From positions 253,643 through 317,642 of the forward strand of contig NZ_JAICDG010000007.1 of the NCBI RefSeq assembly GCF_022751215.1: a DNA stretch of 64,000 nt. The letters run 5' to 3'. The notes under the pieces were generated by a model that was given only the letters and a program-made list of their open reading frames with translations, ran no database searches and was not told the DNA's origin. A program made the position numbers and the translations under genes. Position 1 is the stretch's first letter, and each line of letters starts with the position of its first letter. This DNA is from Actinomadura terrae. GTDB taxonomy: Bacteria > Actinomycetota > Actinomycetes > Streptosporangiales > Streptosporangiaceae. Below, piece by piece: positions 1 through 8,615 of the stretch.

Positions 1-251
1 AACGCCTTCCAGCTCTGCGTGCCACTCCGGACGGCCGCCGAGTAGTAGGAGTTGGCGTACCCCGACTCCGACAGCCCCCACCCGTACAGGACGGCCGCCG
101 CGACGAGCAGCGCCCACAACGCCGGACGCGCCCACCGCGGATCGTCCGGCGGCCCGAGCACCAGCCTTCGGACGTGGCGCGCGCCCTCCCGGCGGGCCGG
201 CCCGGACGTGACGGCGGGACTCTGCGTGCCGGTACTCTGCGTGGCGGTCAT
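1..251 (-). CDS. GT39/ArnT-like glycosyltransferase, N-terminus only
   Basis: Only the first 83 codons are in the window; the gene continues past the left edge. The protein has a basic N-terminus, one hydrophobic segment near residues 40-60, and then a motif containing NSYYSAAVRSGTQSWKA. That motif is characteristic of actinobacterial GT39 polyprenyl-phosphate-sugar membrane glycosyltransferases, in the first extracytoplasmic loop with the catalytic acid. The start codon overlaps the stop of the upstream glycosyltransferase as ATGA, so the two are translationally coupled. Coupling fits a pathway in which the upstream GT2 loads a sugar onto a lipid carrier and this enzyme uses it outside the membrane. 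Substrate and acceptor cannot be told. Confidence 0.8.
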   Translation of the reverse strand, partial: MTATQSTGTQSPAVTSGPARREGARHVRRLVLGPPDDPRWARPALWALLVAAAVLYGWGLSESGYANSYYSAAVRSGTQSWKA

Positions 252-1627
252 GACGGTGTCCCCCCGGACTCCTCGACGGCGGTCGCGTGAACCTCGGACG
301 GGCCATGCGAGTGTGCGCCGTCCGGGCGCACGCGGCGCGGGTGGAAGATCCACGCACGCATGAGCAGGTACCGCACCAGCGTCGCCACCCCGTTGGCGGC
401 GACCAGCGCGGCGACCTCGACGGCGCGGGACGCGCCGGGCGCGGCCGCGTGCAGCGCCGCCAGCCCGCCCGTGCTCAGCACCAGCCCCAGCAGGAACGCC
501 AGCCCGCCCTCCAGCTGCTGCCGGAACGCCCGCGCGGGGCCGGTGACCCCGAACGTGAAGCGGCGGTTGGCGGCGGTGTTGCCGACCGTGGTGACCACCA
601 GCGACAGCGCGTTCGCCCACAGCGGCCCCAGCACCGTCCGGAGCAGCACGAACAGGACGAGCTGCGCGGCGGTGCTGATCACTCCGATCACGGCGAACGC
701 GGGGAGCTGCCGCGCCATCCCGGCGGGCAGCTCGGCGCGGACGCCGTCCAGACAGGCACCGTCCGCACGAGTGCCGTCCGCACGGGCGCCGCCGGGCCGG
801 GCGCGCCCGCGGACCGGGACGCGGAACGCGCCGGTCAGCATCCGCCGCGCGACCCGAGCCATGCCGCGAAGGTCGTCGCGGGCGGTGCGCAGGACGTCGA
901 CGCGGCTGTCGGGGTCGTCCACCCAGTCGACCGGCACCTCGTGGATGCGCAGCCCGTTGCGCTCGGCGAGCAGCAGCAGTTCGGTGTCGAAGAACCACTC
1001 CTCGTCCTCGACCGCCGGCAGCAGCGCCTGGACGACCTCCGCGCGGCCCGCCTTGAAGCCGCACTGCGCGTCGCTGAACCGCGCGGCGAGCGCCGTCCGC
1101 AGCAGCAGGTTGTAGCCGCGGGAGATCACCTCGCGGCGGGGCCCGCGCACGACCGCCGAGCCGCGGGTGAGGCGGCTGCCGATCGCCAGGTCGCTGTGCC
1201 CCGACAGCAGCGGCGCGACCAGCGGCAGGAACGCGTCCAGGTCGGTGGACAGGTCCACGTCCATGTAGGCGACGACGTCGGCGTCGCTGGTGCTCCACAC
1301 GTGCCGCAGCGCGCGGCCGCGTCCCTTGCGCTCCAGCCGCGCCGCGTGGACGTGCGGGAGCCGCGCCGCCAGGTCCACGGCGACCCGCCACGTCGCGTCG
1401 GTGCTGGCGTTGTCGGCGATCGTGATCCGGAACGGGTAGGGGAACGTGGCGGCCAGATAGGCGTGCAGGCGCTCGACGCTGGCCGCCAGCACGCGCTCCT
1501 CGTTGTAGACGGGGATCACGATCTCGACCAGGCGGCCCCGCCTGCCGCCGTTCAGCGGAGGCGGGGGCGGCGGCCCGGCGGGCGTGCCCCGTTCGGTGAC
1601 GACGTGATTCATGCGACCGAGGCTCAC
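248..1627 (-). CDS. GT2 polyprenyl-phosphate glycosyltransferase fused to GtrA domain
   Basis: Residues about 30-270 form a GT2/DPM1-type fold: an IVIPVYNEE start, the DVDLSTD metal/nucleotide motif, and a CGFKAG region as in dolichyl-phosphate-sugar synthases. Residues about 310-440 are a four-helix GtrA domain (flippase-like; contains NRRFTF). The two are joined by a linker encoded by imperfect 15-bp tandem repeats near 746-790. The expected role is to make a polyprenyl-phosphate sugar and help translocate it for the coupled GT39 enzyme downstream. The start is uncertain: GTG at 1627, or ATG at 1612 just before NHVVTERG. Neither has a good Shine-Dalgarno sequence, so the gene may be leaderless. 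Confidence 0.85.
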   Translation of the reverse strand: MSLGRMNHVVTERGTPAGPPPPPPLNGGRRGRLVEIVIPVYNEERVLAASVERLHAYLAATFPYPFRITIADNASTDATWRVAVDLAARLPHVHAARLERKGRGRALRHVWSTSDADVVAYMDVDLSTDLDAFLPLVAPLLSGHSDLAIGSRLTRGSAVVRGPRREVISRGYNLLLRTALAARFSDAQCGFKAGRAEVVQALLPAVEDEEWFFDTELLLLAERNGLRIHEVPVDWVDDPDSRVDVLRTARDDLRGMARVARRMLTGAFRVPVRGRARPGGARADGTRADGACLDGVRAELPAGMARQLPAFAVIGVISTAAQLVLFVLLRTVLGPLWANALSLVVTTVGNTAANRRFTFGVTGPARAFRQQLEGGLAFLLGLVLSTGGLAALHAAAPGASRAVEVAALVAANGVATLVRYLLMRAWIFHPRRVRPDGAHSHGPSEVHATAVEESGGTPS

Positions 1628-1681
1628 CGGCCGGTGTGGGAACCCCCTGAGCCGTTCATGAGGGCCCGATGAGAAATCCCG

Positions 1682-3124
1682 TCAGGCGGGCGGGGCGGCC
1701 CTGCCCGGCAGCCGGACGCGGGCGAGGGTCCCGCCGCCGGCGGCCGGTTCCAGCGTGATCCGCCCGCCGCACTCGCCCACCACCCGCGCGACGATCGACA
1801 GGCCCAGCCCCGATCCGGGCAGGCTCCGCGCCGACGGCGACCGCCAGAACCGCTCGAACACGTGCGGGAGGTCCTCGGCGGGGATGCCGGGCCCCCGGTC
1901 GCGGACGGTCAGCTCGCCGTCCCGCAGCCGCACCGTCACCGTCGCGCCCGGCGGGCTGAACTTGATGGCGTTGTCGAGCAGGTTGACCACGGCGCGCTCC
2001 AGCGAACCGGGATCACCGGACACGTGCCAGGGCGCGGTGCCGGCCTCCACGGTCAGGCCGGGGCCGCGCGGGCGGGCGCGCTCCACCGCGCGGTCGACGA
2101 CCTCGTGCAGCGCGACCGCCGTGCGCACCGGCTCCCGCTCGTCGGGACGGGCCAGCTCCAGCAGGTCGCCGACCAGGCTGGACAGCTCCACCATCTGCGC
2201 CTTCACGCTCGCCAGCATCGCGCGGCGGGTGCCGGCGGGCAGCGTGCGGCCCGCGGCGTCCGAGCGCAGCAGCAGGTCGATGTTGGTGCGCAGGCTCGTC
2301 AGCGGCGTGCGCAGCTCGTGCCCGGCGTCGGCGATCAGCCGCGACTGCCGCTCGCGGGACGCGGCGAGCGCGCCGGTCATGCTGTTGAACGAGAGGCCGA
2401 GCCGCGCGATCTCGTCCGTGCCGGTCACGGGGATGCGGGTGCCGAGGTCCTCGGTGCGGGCGATGTACTCGGCCGCGCCGGTCAGCTCCTCCACCGGACG
2501 CAGCGCCGTGCGCGCCGTCAAAAGCCCCGCCCCCGCCGACACCAGCACCCCGAGCGCCGTCACCGCCACCAGCAGCACCGCGAGGTCGTTGAGCGGCTCC
2601 TCCACCTCGTCCAGCGACAGCGCGAACGACACCGCGAAGGTCTCCCCGTCGCCCATGCGCATCGACCGGGTCAGCACCCGCACGTGCGCCCGGCCCCCGG
2701 AGGCGGCCACGCCCGCCCCGTCGTGGACGACGCGGTCCCGCTCGCCCCGGGCGACCTCGGTGTCGGCGCGGGTGACCCCGAGGGACCCCGCGCCGGGCAG
2801 CGTGCACCCCTGCCCGCGCGCGTTCACCACCTGCGTCATCGCCAGCGTGCCGGGCAGCCGGGACTGGGCGCCCGCGTCCTGCGCCTCCGGGCGGCAGGAC
2901 TTCAGCGCCTCGGCGAGGTCCTGCTGGAGCAGCTTCCGGAACCGCTGCCGGCGCGGCGGCACGTCGCGCTGGGGGGTCGGCGGCCCGGCCATCGCGCCGA
3001 GCCGGTGGTCCATCTCCTGGTAGAGCTGGTCGCGGGCCAGGTACCAGCTCGCGGTCGCGCACGCGGCGACGGCCAGCGCCACCGCGAGCGAGGTCAGCAG
3101 CGCCATCCGCGCCCGCAGCGTCAC
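1682..3124 (-). CDS. Sensor histidine kinase, MprB-like
   Basis: An N-terminal TM helix, an extracytoplasmic domain of about 140 residues and a second TM near residues 185-210 are followed by HAMP. The HisKA box AGHELRTPLTSL has its phospho-accepting His at about residue 269 if GTG 3124 is used. The HATPase motifs NLLDNAIKFSP, DRGPGIP and GSGLGLSI follow. It lies directly downstream of an OmpR-type response regulator. Possible starts are TTG 3154 (overlapping the regulator stop as TTGA), GTG 3124 and ATG 3106; the longer open frame upstream is an antisense-free shadow of the regulator gene. It resembles MprB, which senses envelope stress, but the sensor domain is too divergent to assign a signal. 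Confidence 0.88.
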   Translation of the reverse strand: MTLRARMALLTSLAVALAVAACATASWYLARDQLYQEMDHRLGAMAGPPTPQRDVPPRRQRFRKLLQQDLAEALKSCRPEAQDAGAQSRLPGTLAMTQVVNARGQGCTLPGAGSLGVTRADTEVARGERDRVVHDGAGVAASGGRAHVRVLTRSMRMGDGETFAVSFALSLDEVEEPLNDLAVLLVAVTALGVLVSAGAGLLTARTALRPVEELTGAAEYIARTEDLGTRIPVTGTDEIARLGLSFNSMTGALAASRERQSRLIADAGHELRTPLTSLRTNIDLLLRSDAAGRTLPAGTRRAMLASVKAQMVELSSLVGDLLELARPDEREPVRTAVALHEVVDRAVERARPRGPGLTVEAGTAPWHVSGDPGSLERAVVNLLDNAIKFSPPGATVTVRLRDGELTVRDRGPGIPAEDLPHVFERFWRSPSARSLPGSGLGLSIVARVVGECGGRITLEPAAGGGTLARVRLPGRAAPPA

Positions 3125-3150
3125 CCGGCCCGCCCACGGCGGCCGCCGGA

Positions 3151-3873
3151 TCAAGGGGCCGCCGCCGAACGCAGCACGTACCCGACGCCCCGGACGGTGT
3201 GGACGAGCCGCGGCATCCCGCCCGCCTCGGTCTTGCGCCGCAGGTACATCACGTACACCTCCAGCGAGTTGGAGGAGGGCTCGAAGTCGAACCCCCACAC
3301 CGCTTCCAGGATCTGCTCGCGGGTCAGGACCTGCCTCGGGTGCGACAGGAACAGCTCCAGCAGCATGTGCTCGGTGCGGGTCAGCTCCAGCGCCCGGCCC
3401 GCGCGGACGACCTCGCGGGTCAGGGTGTCCATGCGCAGGTCGTCGAAGGTCAGGACGCTGTCGCGGCGTGGCGCGGCGGGGGCCATCGTGCCGCGGCGCA
3501 GCAGCGCCCGGACGCGCGCCAGCAGCTCGTCCAGCTCGAAGGGCTTGGCGAGGTAGTCGTCGGCTCCCGCGTCCAGGCCGGTGACGCGGTCGCCGATCAT
3601 GTCGCGGGCCGTCAGCATCAGCACCGGCGTCGTGGCGCCTTGCGCGCGCAGCCGCCGGCACGTGGTCAGCCCGTCCAGCCGGGGCATCAGCACGTCCAGG
3701 ACGATCAGGTCGAGGTGCTCGCTCCCGGCCCGCTCCAGCGCCGCGGCGCCGTCGGCGGCCTCGGCGACCGCGTACCCCTCGAACGCCAGGCTGTGCGACA
3801 GCGACTCCCGCACCGCCGACTCGTCGTCCACCACCAGTATCCGCGGGGCGTCGATCTTCGAGCCGGGCTCCAT
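3151..3873 (-). CDS. OmpR-family response regulator, MprA-like
   Basis: A 240-residue two-domain protein. The receiver has the acidic pair VVDDE, the phospho-accepting Asp in LIVLDVLMP, the switch Thr in MLTARD and the Lys in LAKPFE. The C-terminal winged helix ends in a beta-hairpin with VRGVGYVL, typical of the OmpR/PhoB class. ATG 3873 fits the family length. The gene precedes the histidine kinase and almost abuts it, so the two form one operon. The receiver reads like mycobacterial MprA, including the AVRESLSHSLAFEGY stretch. Target genes cannot be inferred; the glycosyltransferases downstream of the kinase are candidates by position only. Confidence 0.92.
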   Translation of the reverse strand: MEPGSKIDAPRILVVDDESAVRESLSHSLAFEGYAVAEAADGAAALERAGSEHLDLIVLDVLMPRLDGLTTCRRLRAQGATTPVLMLTARDMIGDRVTGLDAGADDYLAKPFELDELLARVRALLRRGTMAPAAPRRDSVLTFDDLRMDTLTREVVRAGRALELTRTEHMLLELFLSHPRQVLTREQILEAVWGFDFEPSSNSLEVYVMYLRRKTEAGGMPRLVHTVRGVGYVLRSAAAP

Positions 3874-3958
3874 GAACTCACGGTAAACGCCGCCGAAGGC
3901 CAGAACGGCCGCCCGGCGGCGTTACTCAAGCCTCCCTCAAGGGCCGCTGAGCCTGGCC

Positions 3959-5263
3959 TCAGCCGGCGCGCTCCGCCCGGCCCTCGTCCTCGGAATCCGG
4001 CGGGGGGAGCGCGGCGCGTCCGGGGGCGGGCGCGTTCATGAGCGTGACGGTGGCGCGGGCGGCGCGCGCGAACAGGTCGGCGACGGCGTCGGTCACGCCC
4101 GGGTCCGGGACGAGCGTCCCCGGCACGACCTTCGCGGTCGTCCCCGTGGCGGCGGCCTCCGGCGGGACCGGCGGGACCGGCGCGCCGGGCACCGGACGGG
4201 TCGCGGTGGTCCACGTGGTCTTCATGACGTCCACGACCACCTCCCGCGCGACGTCGAACATCAGGTCGCGCAGCGCGTCCTTCATCGCCAGCCGCAGCGC
4301 CTCGCGCATCAGCTCGGCCATCACCGCCTCGATGGTGGCGGCCGCGGTGCGGGTGGCCAGCCGCAGCGCCAGCCCCCCGGCGGTGCGGGCGACGGCGCTG
4401 CCCGCGGCGGCGGCGACCAGGTCGCCGGCCGACCGCGCGACCTCGCTCCCGGCGGCGCGCGCGGCGAGGTCGGCGACGGTCGAGGTCAGCGGCGTCAGCT
4501 CGGCGGCCTCGGCGGCGTCGCGGGCCCGGTCGCGCAGCGCCGCGCCCAGGTCCCGCGCGGCCTCCGCCGCCGCCTGCCGGACGACCCGGACGATCACATC
4601 GCGGCCCACGTCGAGCGCGACCTCGACCGCGACGTCGGCGACCGCGTCCACGGCGGTGTCGGCGACGATCCTGGTGGCGGCCTGCACGACCGGCGCGGAC
4701 ACGGTGCGTCCCGCCACGTCCCGCGCGGTGGCGGTGGCGGCGCGGGCGAACGGGCTGCGGACGGCCAGCCGGCGCGCCGCCGTCGCCATCGAGGCCGCCA
4801 TCGGGTGCTGCACGGCCTGCTCGGCCAGCGTCATCGCGGTGGCGGTGACCTCGAACGCGGTGCCGGTGACCGGGTTGGACCCGGCGGCCGCGCGGGCCTC
4901 CAGCACGGCCCGCTCCGCCGCCGACGACGCGATCTTCACGGCGGCGTCCCGGGCGGCCCGCTCGACCGCCCGCATCGCGGGCGTGCCGGCCAGCTGCTCG
5001 ACGAACCGCGTCGCGGCCAGCGCGGCGGCGTCGCGCGCGGCCCGCCGGACGGGCTCGCTCACGCTCCCCGCCACCCGCGCGGCGCCCGCCGCCGCCGGAG
5101 CGAGACCCTCGAATATCTCCTCCATGCGCTCGGCCGCCGCCCGGTCGATCCTGGCGGCCGCGCCCGGCCCGCCCGGCCCGCCCGGCCCGCCGGGCCCGCC
5201 GGGCTCGGCCGGGGCGTTTCCGCCCGTCCGTTCGGCCTTCTCGTCCACGACCACGCCCCTCAC
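3959..5263 (-). CDS. Alanine-rich protein of unknown function
   Basis: A 434-residue protein, unrecognised. It starts with a short Gly-Gly-Pro repeat (residues about 22-34). A very alanine-rich body follows, built from repeated amphipathic segments such as ARDAA, VARSAG and LAARAAG, and a proline-rich tail precedes an acidic-basic C-terminus. There is no signal peptide or TM segment. The body looks like a long helical, possibly amphipathic rod, similar in flavour to apolipoprotein- or LEA-like repeats. GTG 5263 is used because the frame opens there. Low complexity means a strong antisense frame also exists, but coding direction agrees with both neighbours. Confidence that it is a real gene is moderate; function is unknown. 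Confidence 0.6.
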   Translation of the reverse strand: MRGVVVDEKAERTGGNAPAEPGGPGGPGGPGGPGAAARIDRAAAERMEEIFEGLAPAAAGAARVAGSVSEPVRRAARDAAALAATRFVEQLAGTPAMRAVERAARDAAVKIASSAAERAVLEARAAAGSNPVTGTAFEVTATAMTLAEQAVQHPMAASMATAARRLAVRSPFARAATATARDVAGRTVSAPVVQAATRIVADTAVDAVADVAVEVALDVGRDVIVRVVRQAAAEAARDLGAALRDRARDAAEAAELTPLTSTVADLAARAAGSEVARSAGDLVAAAAGSAVARTAGGLALRLATRTAAATIEAVMAELMREALRLAMKDALRDLMFDVAREVVVDVMKTTWTTATRPVPGAPVPPVPPEAAATGTTAKVVPGTLVPDPGVTDAVADLFARAARATVTLMNAPAPGRAALPPPDSEDEGRAERAG

Positions 5264-5306
5264 ACGGTCCGCTCCCTCAAATCACCATAACCGCCCATCA
5301 CGCGGA

Positions 5307-6332
5307 TCAGTGCCCGCAGGCGCGGCAGGCGGACCGGGTCCGGCGCGCGTAGGCGAGCGCGGCGACCGCCATCCCGGCGCCCCAGAGCGCGTAGGCGGGG
5401 ACGGCGACCCAGAAGAACGCCTCGGGCAGGTCCAGGCCGCCCTCCGGCGGGAAGGGGTTGCGGCCGTGCAGCCGCTCCCAGACCATCTGGAGCAGCATCA
5501 GCCCGAAGTACACGACGATGCCGCCGGAGATCGCGGTGCCCGGCCACAGCACCAGGCGGCGCGGGACGCCGCGTCCGGCCAGGCCCGGCACCCACCGCGG
5601 CCACACCCGCCCGAACCGGTGGACGAGCGACAGCGGCAGCAGCGTCCCGCCGAGCACGAACCCGGCCTCGAACAGCAGCGCCGACGGCCCGGAGCTCATC
5701 GGGGAGTCCCCGAACCCCACGGCGGCCTGCGCGGCGATCCGCACCAGGCATCCGGCGACGCCCAGGTATGCGGCCCAGTACGCCCACGCGGGCGTGCGCG
5801 CGAGCGGCCCCGGAGCCGTGGCGGCCCGCCCGCAGGATCCGCAGCCCGAACGGGTCCGCCGCGCGTAGGAGCGGGCGACCGCGCCGACCATCAGCCCGCC
5901 GCCCACGCACGCGGCCCGGCTCAGCGCGCCCAGCGGATAGAGGCGGATGCCGAGACCGGGCAGGACGCCGCCGATCACGTCCAGCAGCAGCAGCGCGCCC
6001 GAGGCGACCAGCGCGACCGCGACCGCCGACGCCGCGACCAGCAGCATCCGGCGCGGTACGCGCGGCAGCCGCCCGGCCCCCGGCGCCAGGAACACCGCCA
6101 GGACCAGCGCCGCCGCGCCGCACAGCGCGACGCTCGCCCAGCCGGTGAAGGCGACCAGGTCGGTCTCGACCGGCGACAACCGGTGGCGGGCGGGCATGTG
6201 CCCCGACTCCCAGTAGATCCGCAGGGCGCCGTAGCCGGCGACCCAGCCGAGGGCGATGGCCGGCAGGCGGCGGCGCCACGCCGCGCGCGTCCGCGCGGAC
6301 GGCGCGGCCCGGCGGCCGAAGGTGATGACCAT
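5307..6332 (-). CDS. Polytopic membrane protein with duplicated RTRSxCxxCG motif
   Basis: A 341-residue protein with about eight hydrophobic segments. Two near-identical motifs, YARRTRSGCGSCGR (about residue 160) and YARRTRSACRACGH (C-terminus), each follow a block of helices. This suggests an internal duplication, each half ending in a cytoplasmic CxxC element that could bind metal or cycle as a thiol pair. ATG 6332 (VITFGRR) is preferred over a frame opening 14 codons earlier. Similar actinobacterial membrane proteins are annotated only as hypothetical. The gene is divergent from the rsgA leader. No enzymatic motif is recognised. Confidence 0.75.
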   Translation of the reverse strand: MVITFGRRAAPSARTRAAWRRRLPAIALGWVAGYGALRIYWESGHMPARHRLSPVETDLVAFTGWASVALCGAAALVLAVFLAPGAGRLPRVPRRMLLVAASAVAVALVASGALLLLDVIGGVLPGLGIRLYPLGALSRAACVGGGLMVGAVARSYARRTRSGCGSCGRAATAPGPLARTPAWAYWAAYLGVAGCLVRIAAQAAVGFGDSPMSSGPSALLFEAGFVLGGTLLPLSLVHRFGRVWPRWVPGLAGRGVPRRLVLWPGTAISGGIVVYFGLMLLQMVWERLHGRNPFPPEGGLDLPEAFFWVAVPAYALWGAGMAVAALAYARRTRSACRACGH

Positions 6333-6388
6333 GGACCCGATCCTGGCCCCCGGACCTGGGACGGGCCTCCCCACCGCGGGCCGGTCCC

Positions 6389-6439
6389 CTCCCCCGCCCG
6401 GGGGAGATAACCGGTGGCCACGCGGCGCGCCACCGGTTA
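6389..6439. promoter_or_regulatory. Two adjacent perfect dyads upstream of the rsgA leader
   Basis: Dyad 1 (6389-6406) is an 8-bp inverted repeat, CTCCCCCG/CGGGGGAG, with a 2-nt centre. Dyad 2 (6408-6418 and 6429-6439) is a perfect 11-bp inverted repeat, TAACCGGTGGC/GCCACCGGTTA, with a 10-nt loop. They lie in the divergent gap between the membrane protein and the small ORF before rsgA. They could be operators or a folded 5' leader. The sequence does not say which. Confidence 0.5.
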
Positions 6440-6473
6440 CCCTGGCGGCGGAACGAGATCGGAGGTGGGGTCC

Positions 6474-6542
6474 ATGGCCGTCAACGCGGTCGCTGCTGCC
6501 CGCAGCACCCAGCCCGTCCCCATCTTCCGGGCCACCGGCTGA
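6474..6542 (+). CDS. Possible 22-codon leader peptide upstream of rsgA
   Basis: An ATG at 6474 is preceded by a strong GGAGG (6461-6465) and followed by 22 sense codons and TGA (MAVNAVAAARSTQPVPIFRATG with one further-residue margin either side of the motif). It ends 66 nt before the TTG of rsgA. A strong ribosome-binding site on such a short ORF suggests a translated leader that couples to, or attenuates, rsgA. There is no obvious run of one amino acid. It could equally be a chance ORF. Confidence 0.35.
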   Translation: MAVNAVAAARSTQPVPIFRATG

Positions 6543-6608
6543 TCCCCGCCGCCCTCACCGTCGCGGCGTCTCCCGCCGGGGCCCCCTTCACGCAAGGGTT
6601 CCGATCCG

Positions 6609-7712
6609 TTGTCCTTCCACACCACCGATCACACCGCTGAGCCGTCCCCTCTCGCCGCCTACGGCTGGGACGAGGCTCTGGAAGCCGATTTCACCCCGCA
6701 CCGCGCCGCCGGGCTCCGGCCCGCGCGCGTCGTCGCCGTCGACCGCGGCCGCTGCGACGTGGTCACCGAGTCCGGGCCGCTGCGCGCCGGGACGCGGCCG
6801 GTCGCCTCGGCCGACCCCGCGGCCGGGCCGTGCACCGGCGACTGGGCCGCGCTGCGCCCCGGCGACCAGCCGGAACTGGCGCACCTGCTGCCCCGCCGGA
6901 CCGCGATCGTCCGGTCCACGGTGTCGCGCGAGGCGCGCGGGCAGGTCCTGGCCGCCAACGTCGACACCGTCGCGATCGCCGTGTCGCTCACCGACCACCT
7001 CGCCCTCGGCCGCGTCGAGCGGCTGCTGGCCCTGGCCTGGGAGAGCGGCGCCCGGCCGGTCGTCGTGCTCACCAAGGCCGACGCCGTGCCCGGCGGCACC
7101 GCCGAGCAGGAGGCCGCGGTGGCGGCCGCCGCGCCCGGCGTCGACGTCGTCGCGTGCAGCGCCACCACCGGCGACGGCGTGGACGTGGTCGCGGCGGTGC
7201 TGAGCGGCACGGTCGTGCTGCTCGGCCCGTCCGGCGCGGGCAAGTCCACGCTCGGCAACGCCCTGCTGGGCGCCGACCCCGAGACCGGCGCGCTGGAGAC
7301 CGGCGCCGTCCGGGAGCGGGACGGCAAGGGCCGCCACACCACCGTCCGCCGCGACCTGCTGCCGATGCCGGGCGGCGGCGTGCTCATCGACACCCCCGGC
7401 CTGCGGCGCGTCGGGCTGTGGGACGCCGCCGAGGGCATCCAGCAGGCCTTCGCCGAGATCGAGGAGCTCGCCGCGGGCTGCCGGTTCGGCGACTGCGCCC
7501 ACGAGAGCGAACCGGGCTGCGCGGTCCTGGCCGCCGTCGAGGACGGCACGCTGCCCTCCCGCCGCCTGGACAGCTACCGCAAGCTGATGCGCGAGAACGC
7601 CTGGATCGCCGCGCGCAGCGACGCCCGCCTCCGCGCCGAGCAGCGCGACCTGTGGAAGACGAGGATGAAGGCGCAGCGGCAGATGTACAAGGAGCGCGGG
7701 AGGGACCGGTGA
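6609..7712 (+). CDS. rsgA: Ribosome small subunit-dependent GTPase A
   Basis: A 367-residue protein with the circularly permuted GTPase order of RsgA/YjeQ. An N-terminal OB-like region is followed by G4 (VVLTKAD), then G1/P-loop (LGPSGAGKSTL), then G3 (DTPGLR). The C-terminal zinc module contains FGDCAHESEPGCAV, with the Cys/His ligands in place. RsgA hydrolyses GTP on the 30S subunit as a late assembly checkpoint. The TTG start at 6609 has AAGGG 10 nt upstream; no better in-frame start exists. It converges on the ABC exporter genes across a strong hairpin. Confidence 0.92.
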   Translation: MSFHTTDHTAEPSPLAAYGWDEALEADFTPHRAAGLRPARVVAVDRGRCDVVTESGPLRAGTRPVASADPAAGPCTGDWAALRPGDQPELAHLLPRRTAIVRSTVSREARGQVLAANVDTVAIAVSLTDHLALGRVERLLALAWESGARPVVVLTKADAVPGGTAEQEAAVAAAAPGVDVVACSATTGDGVDVVAAVLSGTVVLLGPSGAGKSTLGNALLGADPETGALETGAVRERDGKGRHTTVRRDLLPMPGGGVLIDTPGLRRVGLWDAAEGIQQAFAEIEELAAGCRFGDCAHESEPGCAVLAAVEDGTLPSRRLDSYRKLMRENAWIAARSDARLRAEQRDLWKTRMKAQRQMYKERGRDR

Positions 7713-7771
7713 CCGCGACGGACTGACCCCGAGCCCGATCCGGGGCTGACTCGGATTCGCTCCAGATTCGG

Positions 7772-7807
7772 TCCGCACCTACCGGCCTCGCCGCCGGTAG
7801 GTGCGGA
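7772..7807. terminator. Bidirectional hairpin terminator between rsgA and the ABC permease
   Basis: A perfect 15-bp inverted repeat (7772-7786 with 7793-7807) has a 6-nt loop and lies at the convergent junction. Its right arm lies inside the last codons of the permease gene on the minus strand. There is no long U-tract, as is usual in actinomycetes. Confidence 0.75.
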
Positions 7808-8615
7808 CCGACAGCGGCATGAACACCGCCAGCAGCGCCACCGACCACAGGACCGACGCCGCGACCGGGTGCGCGAGCGGCCACGGCAGGTCGCCGGCCG
7901 GCGCGCCGGGGTTGCCGAACAGCTGCCGGCACGCGGCGGTGAGGGCGCTGACCGGGTTCCAGTCGGCGATCGTCTGGAGCACGGCCGGCATCCCGCCGGT
8001 CGGCACGAACGCGTTGGACAGCATCGTGACCGGGAACACCAGCGGGAGCAGCTGGTCGGCGGTCTGCTCGTTGCGGACCACGAGCCCGAGGTAGCAGCCC
8101 GCCCAGGCCAGCGCGTAGCGCATCAGCGCCAGCAGCAGGAACGCCTCGGCCGTGGGCAGCACCCCGCGGTGCGCGCGCCAGCCGACCAGCACCCCCGCCG
8201 CCGTCATGATCGCCAGGCCGAGGACGCCGCTCAGGATCTCCGCGCCGGTGTGCCCGAACGGCACCGCCGACCGCGCCATCGGCATCGAGCGGAACCGGTC
8301 CATCACGCCGCGGGAGGCGTCGGTGGCGACCCGCAGCGTGACCGCGACGGTCGTGGTGAAGGTCACCATCGCGAACAGGCCCGGCATCAGGTACTCGCGG
8401 TAGTTGCCCCCGCCGGGGACGCTGATCGCGCTGCCGAACACGTAGCCGAACAGCACCACCATGACCGCGGGGAAGACCAGCGCGGCGACGAGCTCGCCGG
8501 GCTCCTGGCGGATGCGGCTCACCTCCCGGCCGACCAGCGTCAGCCCGTCGGCGAGCGTCCAGCGCAGCCGTCCCGACCACGACGGCGCGGGTGCGGGAAG
8601 GACGGGAGCGGTCAT
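7779..8615 (-). CDS. ABC-2 type exporter permease, DrrB-like
   Basis: A 278-residue integral membrane protein with six predicted helices and the ABC-2 layout. The first helix follows the REVSRIRQEPGEL region, and the conserved central stretch MLSNAFVPTGGMPAVLQTIADWNPVS matches the ABC-2 signature of antibiotic exporters such as DrrB. Its ATG (8615) overlaps the ATPase stop as ATGA, so the two are coupled. With the ATPase it should form a homodimeric or heterodimeric drug or lipid exporter. The substrate is unknown. Confidence 0.88.
   Translation of the reverse strand: MTAPVLPAPAPSWSGRLRWTLADGLTLVGREVSRIRQEPGELVAALVFPAVMVVLFGYVFGSAISVPGGGNYREYLMPGLFAMVTFTTTVAVTLRVATDASRGVMDRFRSMPMARSAVPFGHTGAEILSGVLGLAIMTAAGVLVGWRAHRGVLPTAEAFLLLALMRYALAWAGCYLGLVVRNEQTADQLLPLVFPVTMLSNAFVPTGGMPAVLQTIADWNPVSALTAACRQLFGNPGAPAGDLPWPLAHPVAASVLWSVALLAVFMPLSVRTYRRRGR

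Noticed and set aside
4038..6410. A 790-codon plus-strand frame
   Set aside because: It is antisense to the alanine-rich and membrane proteins, with biased Ala/Arg/Thr composition and no motif.
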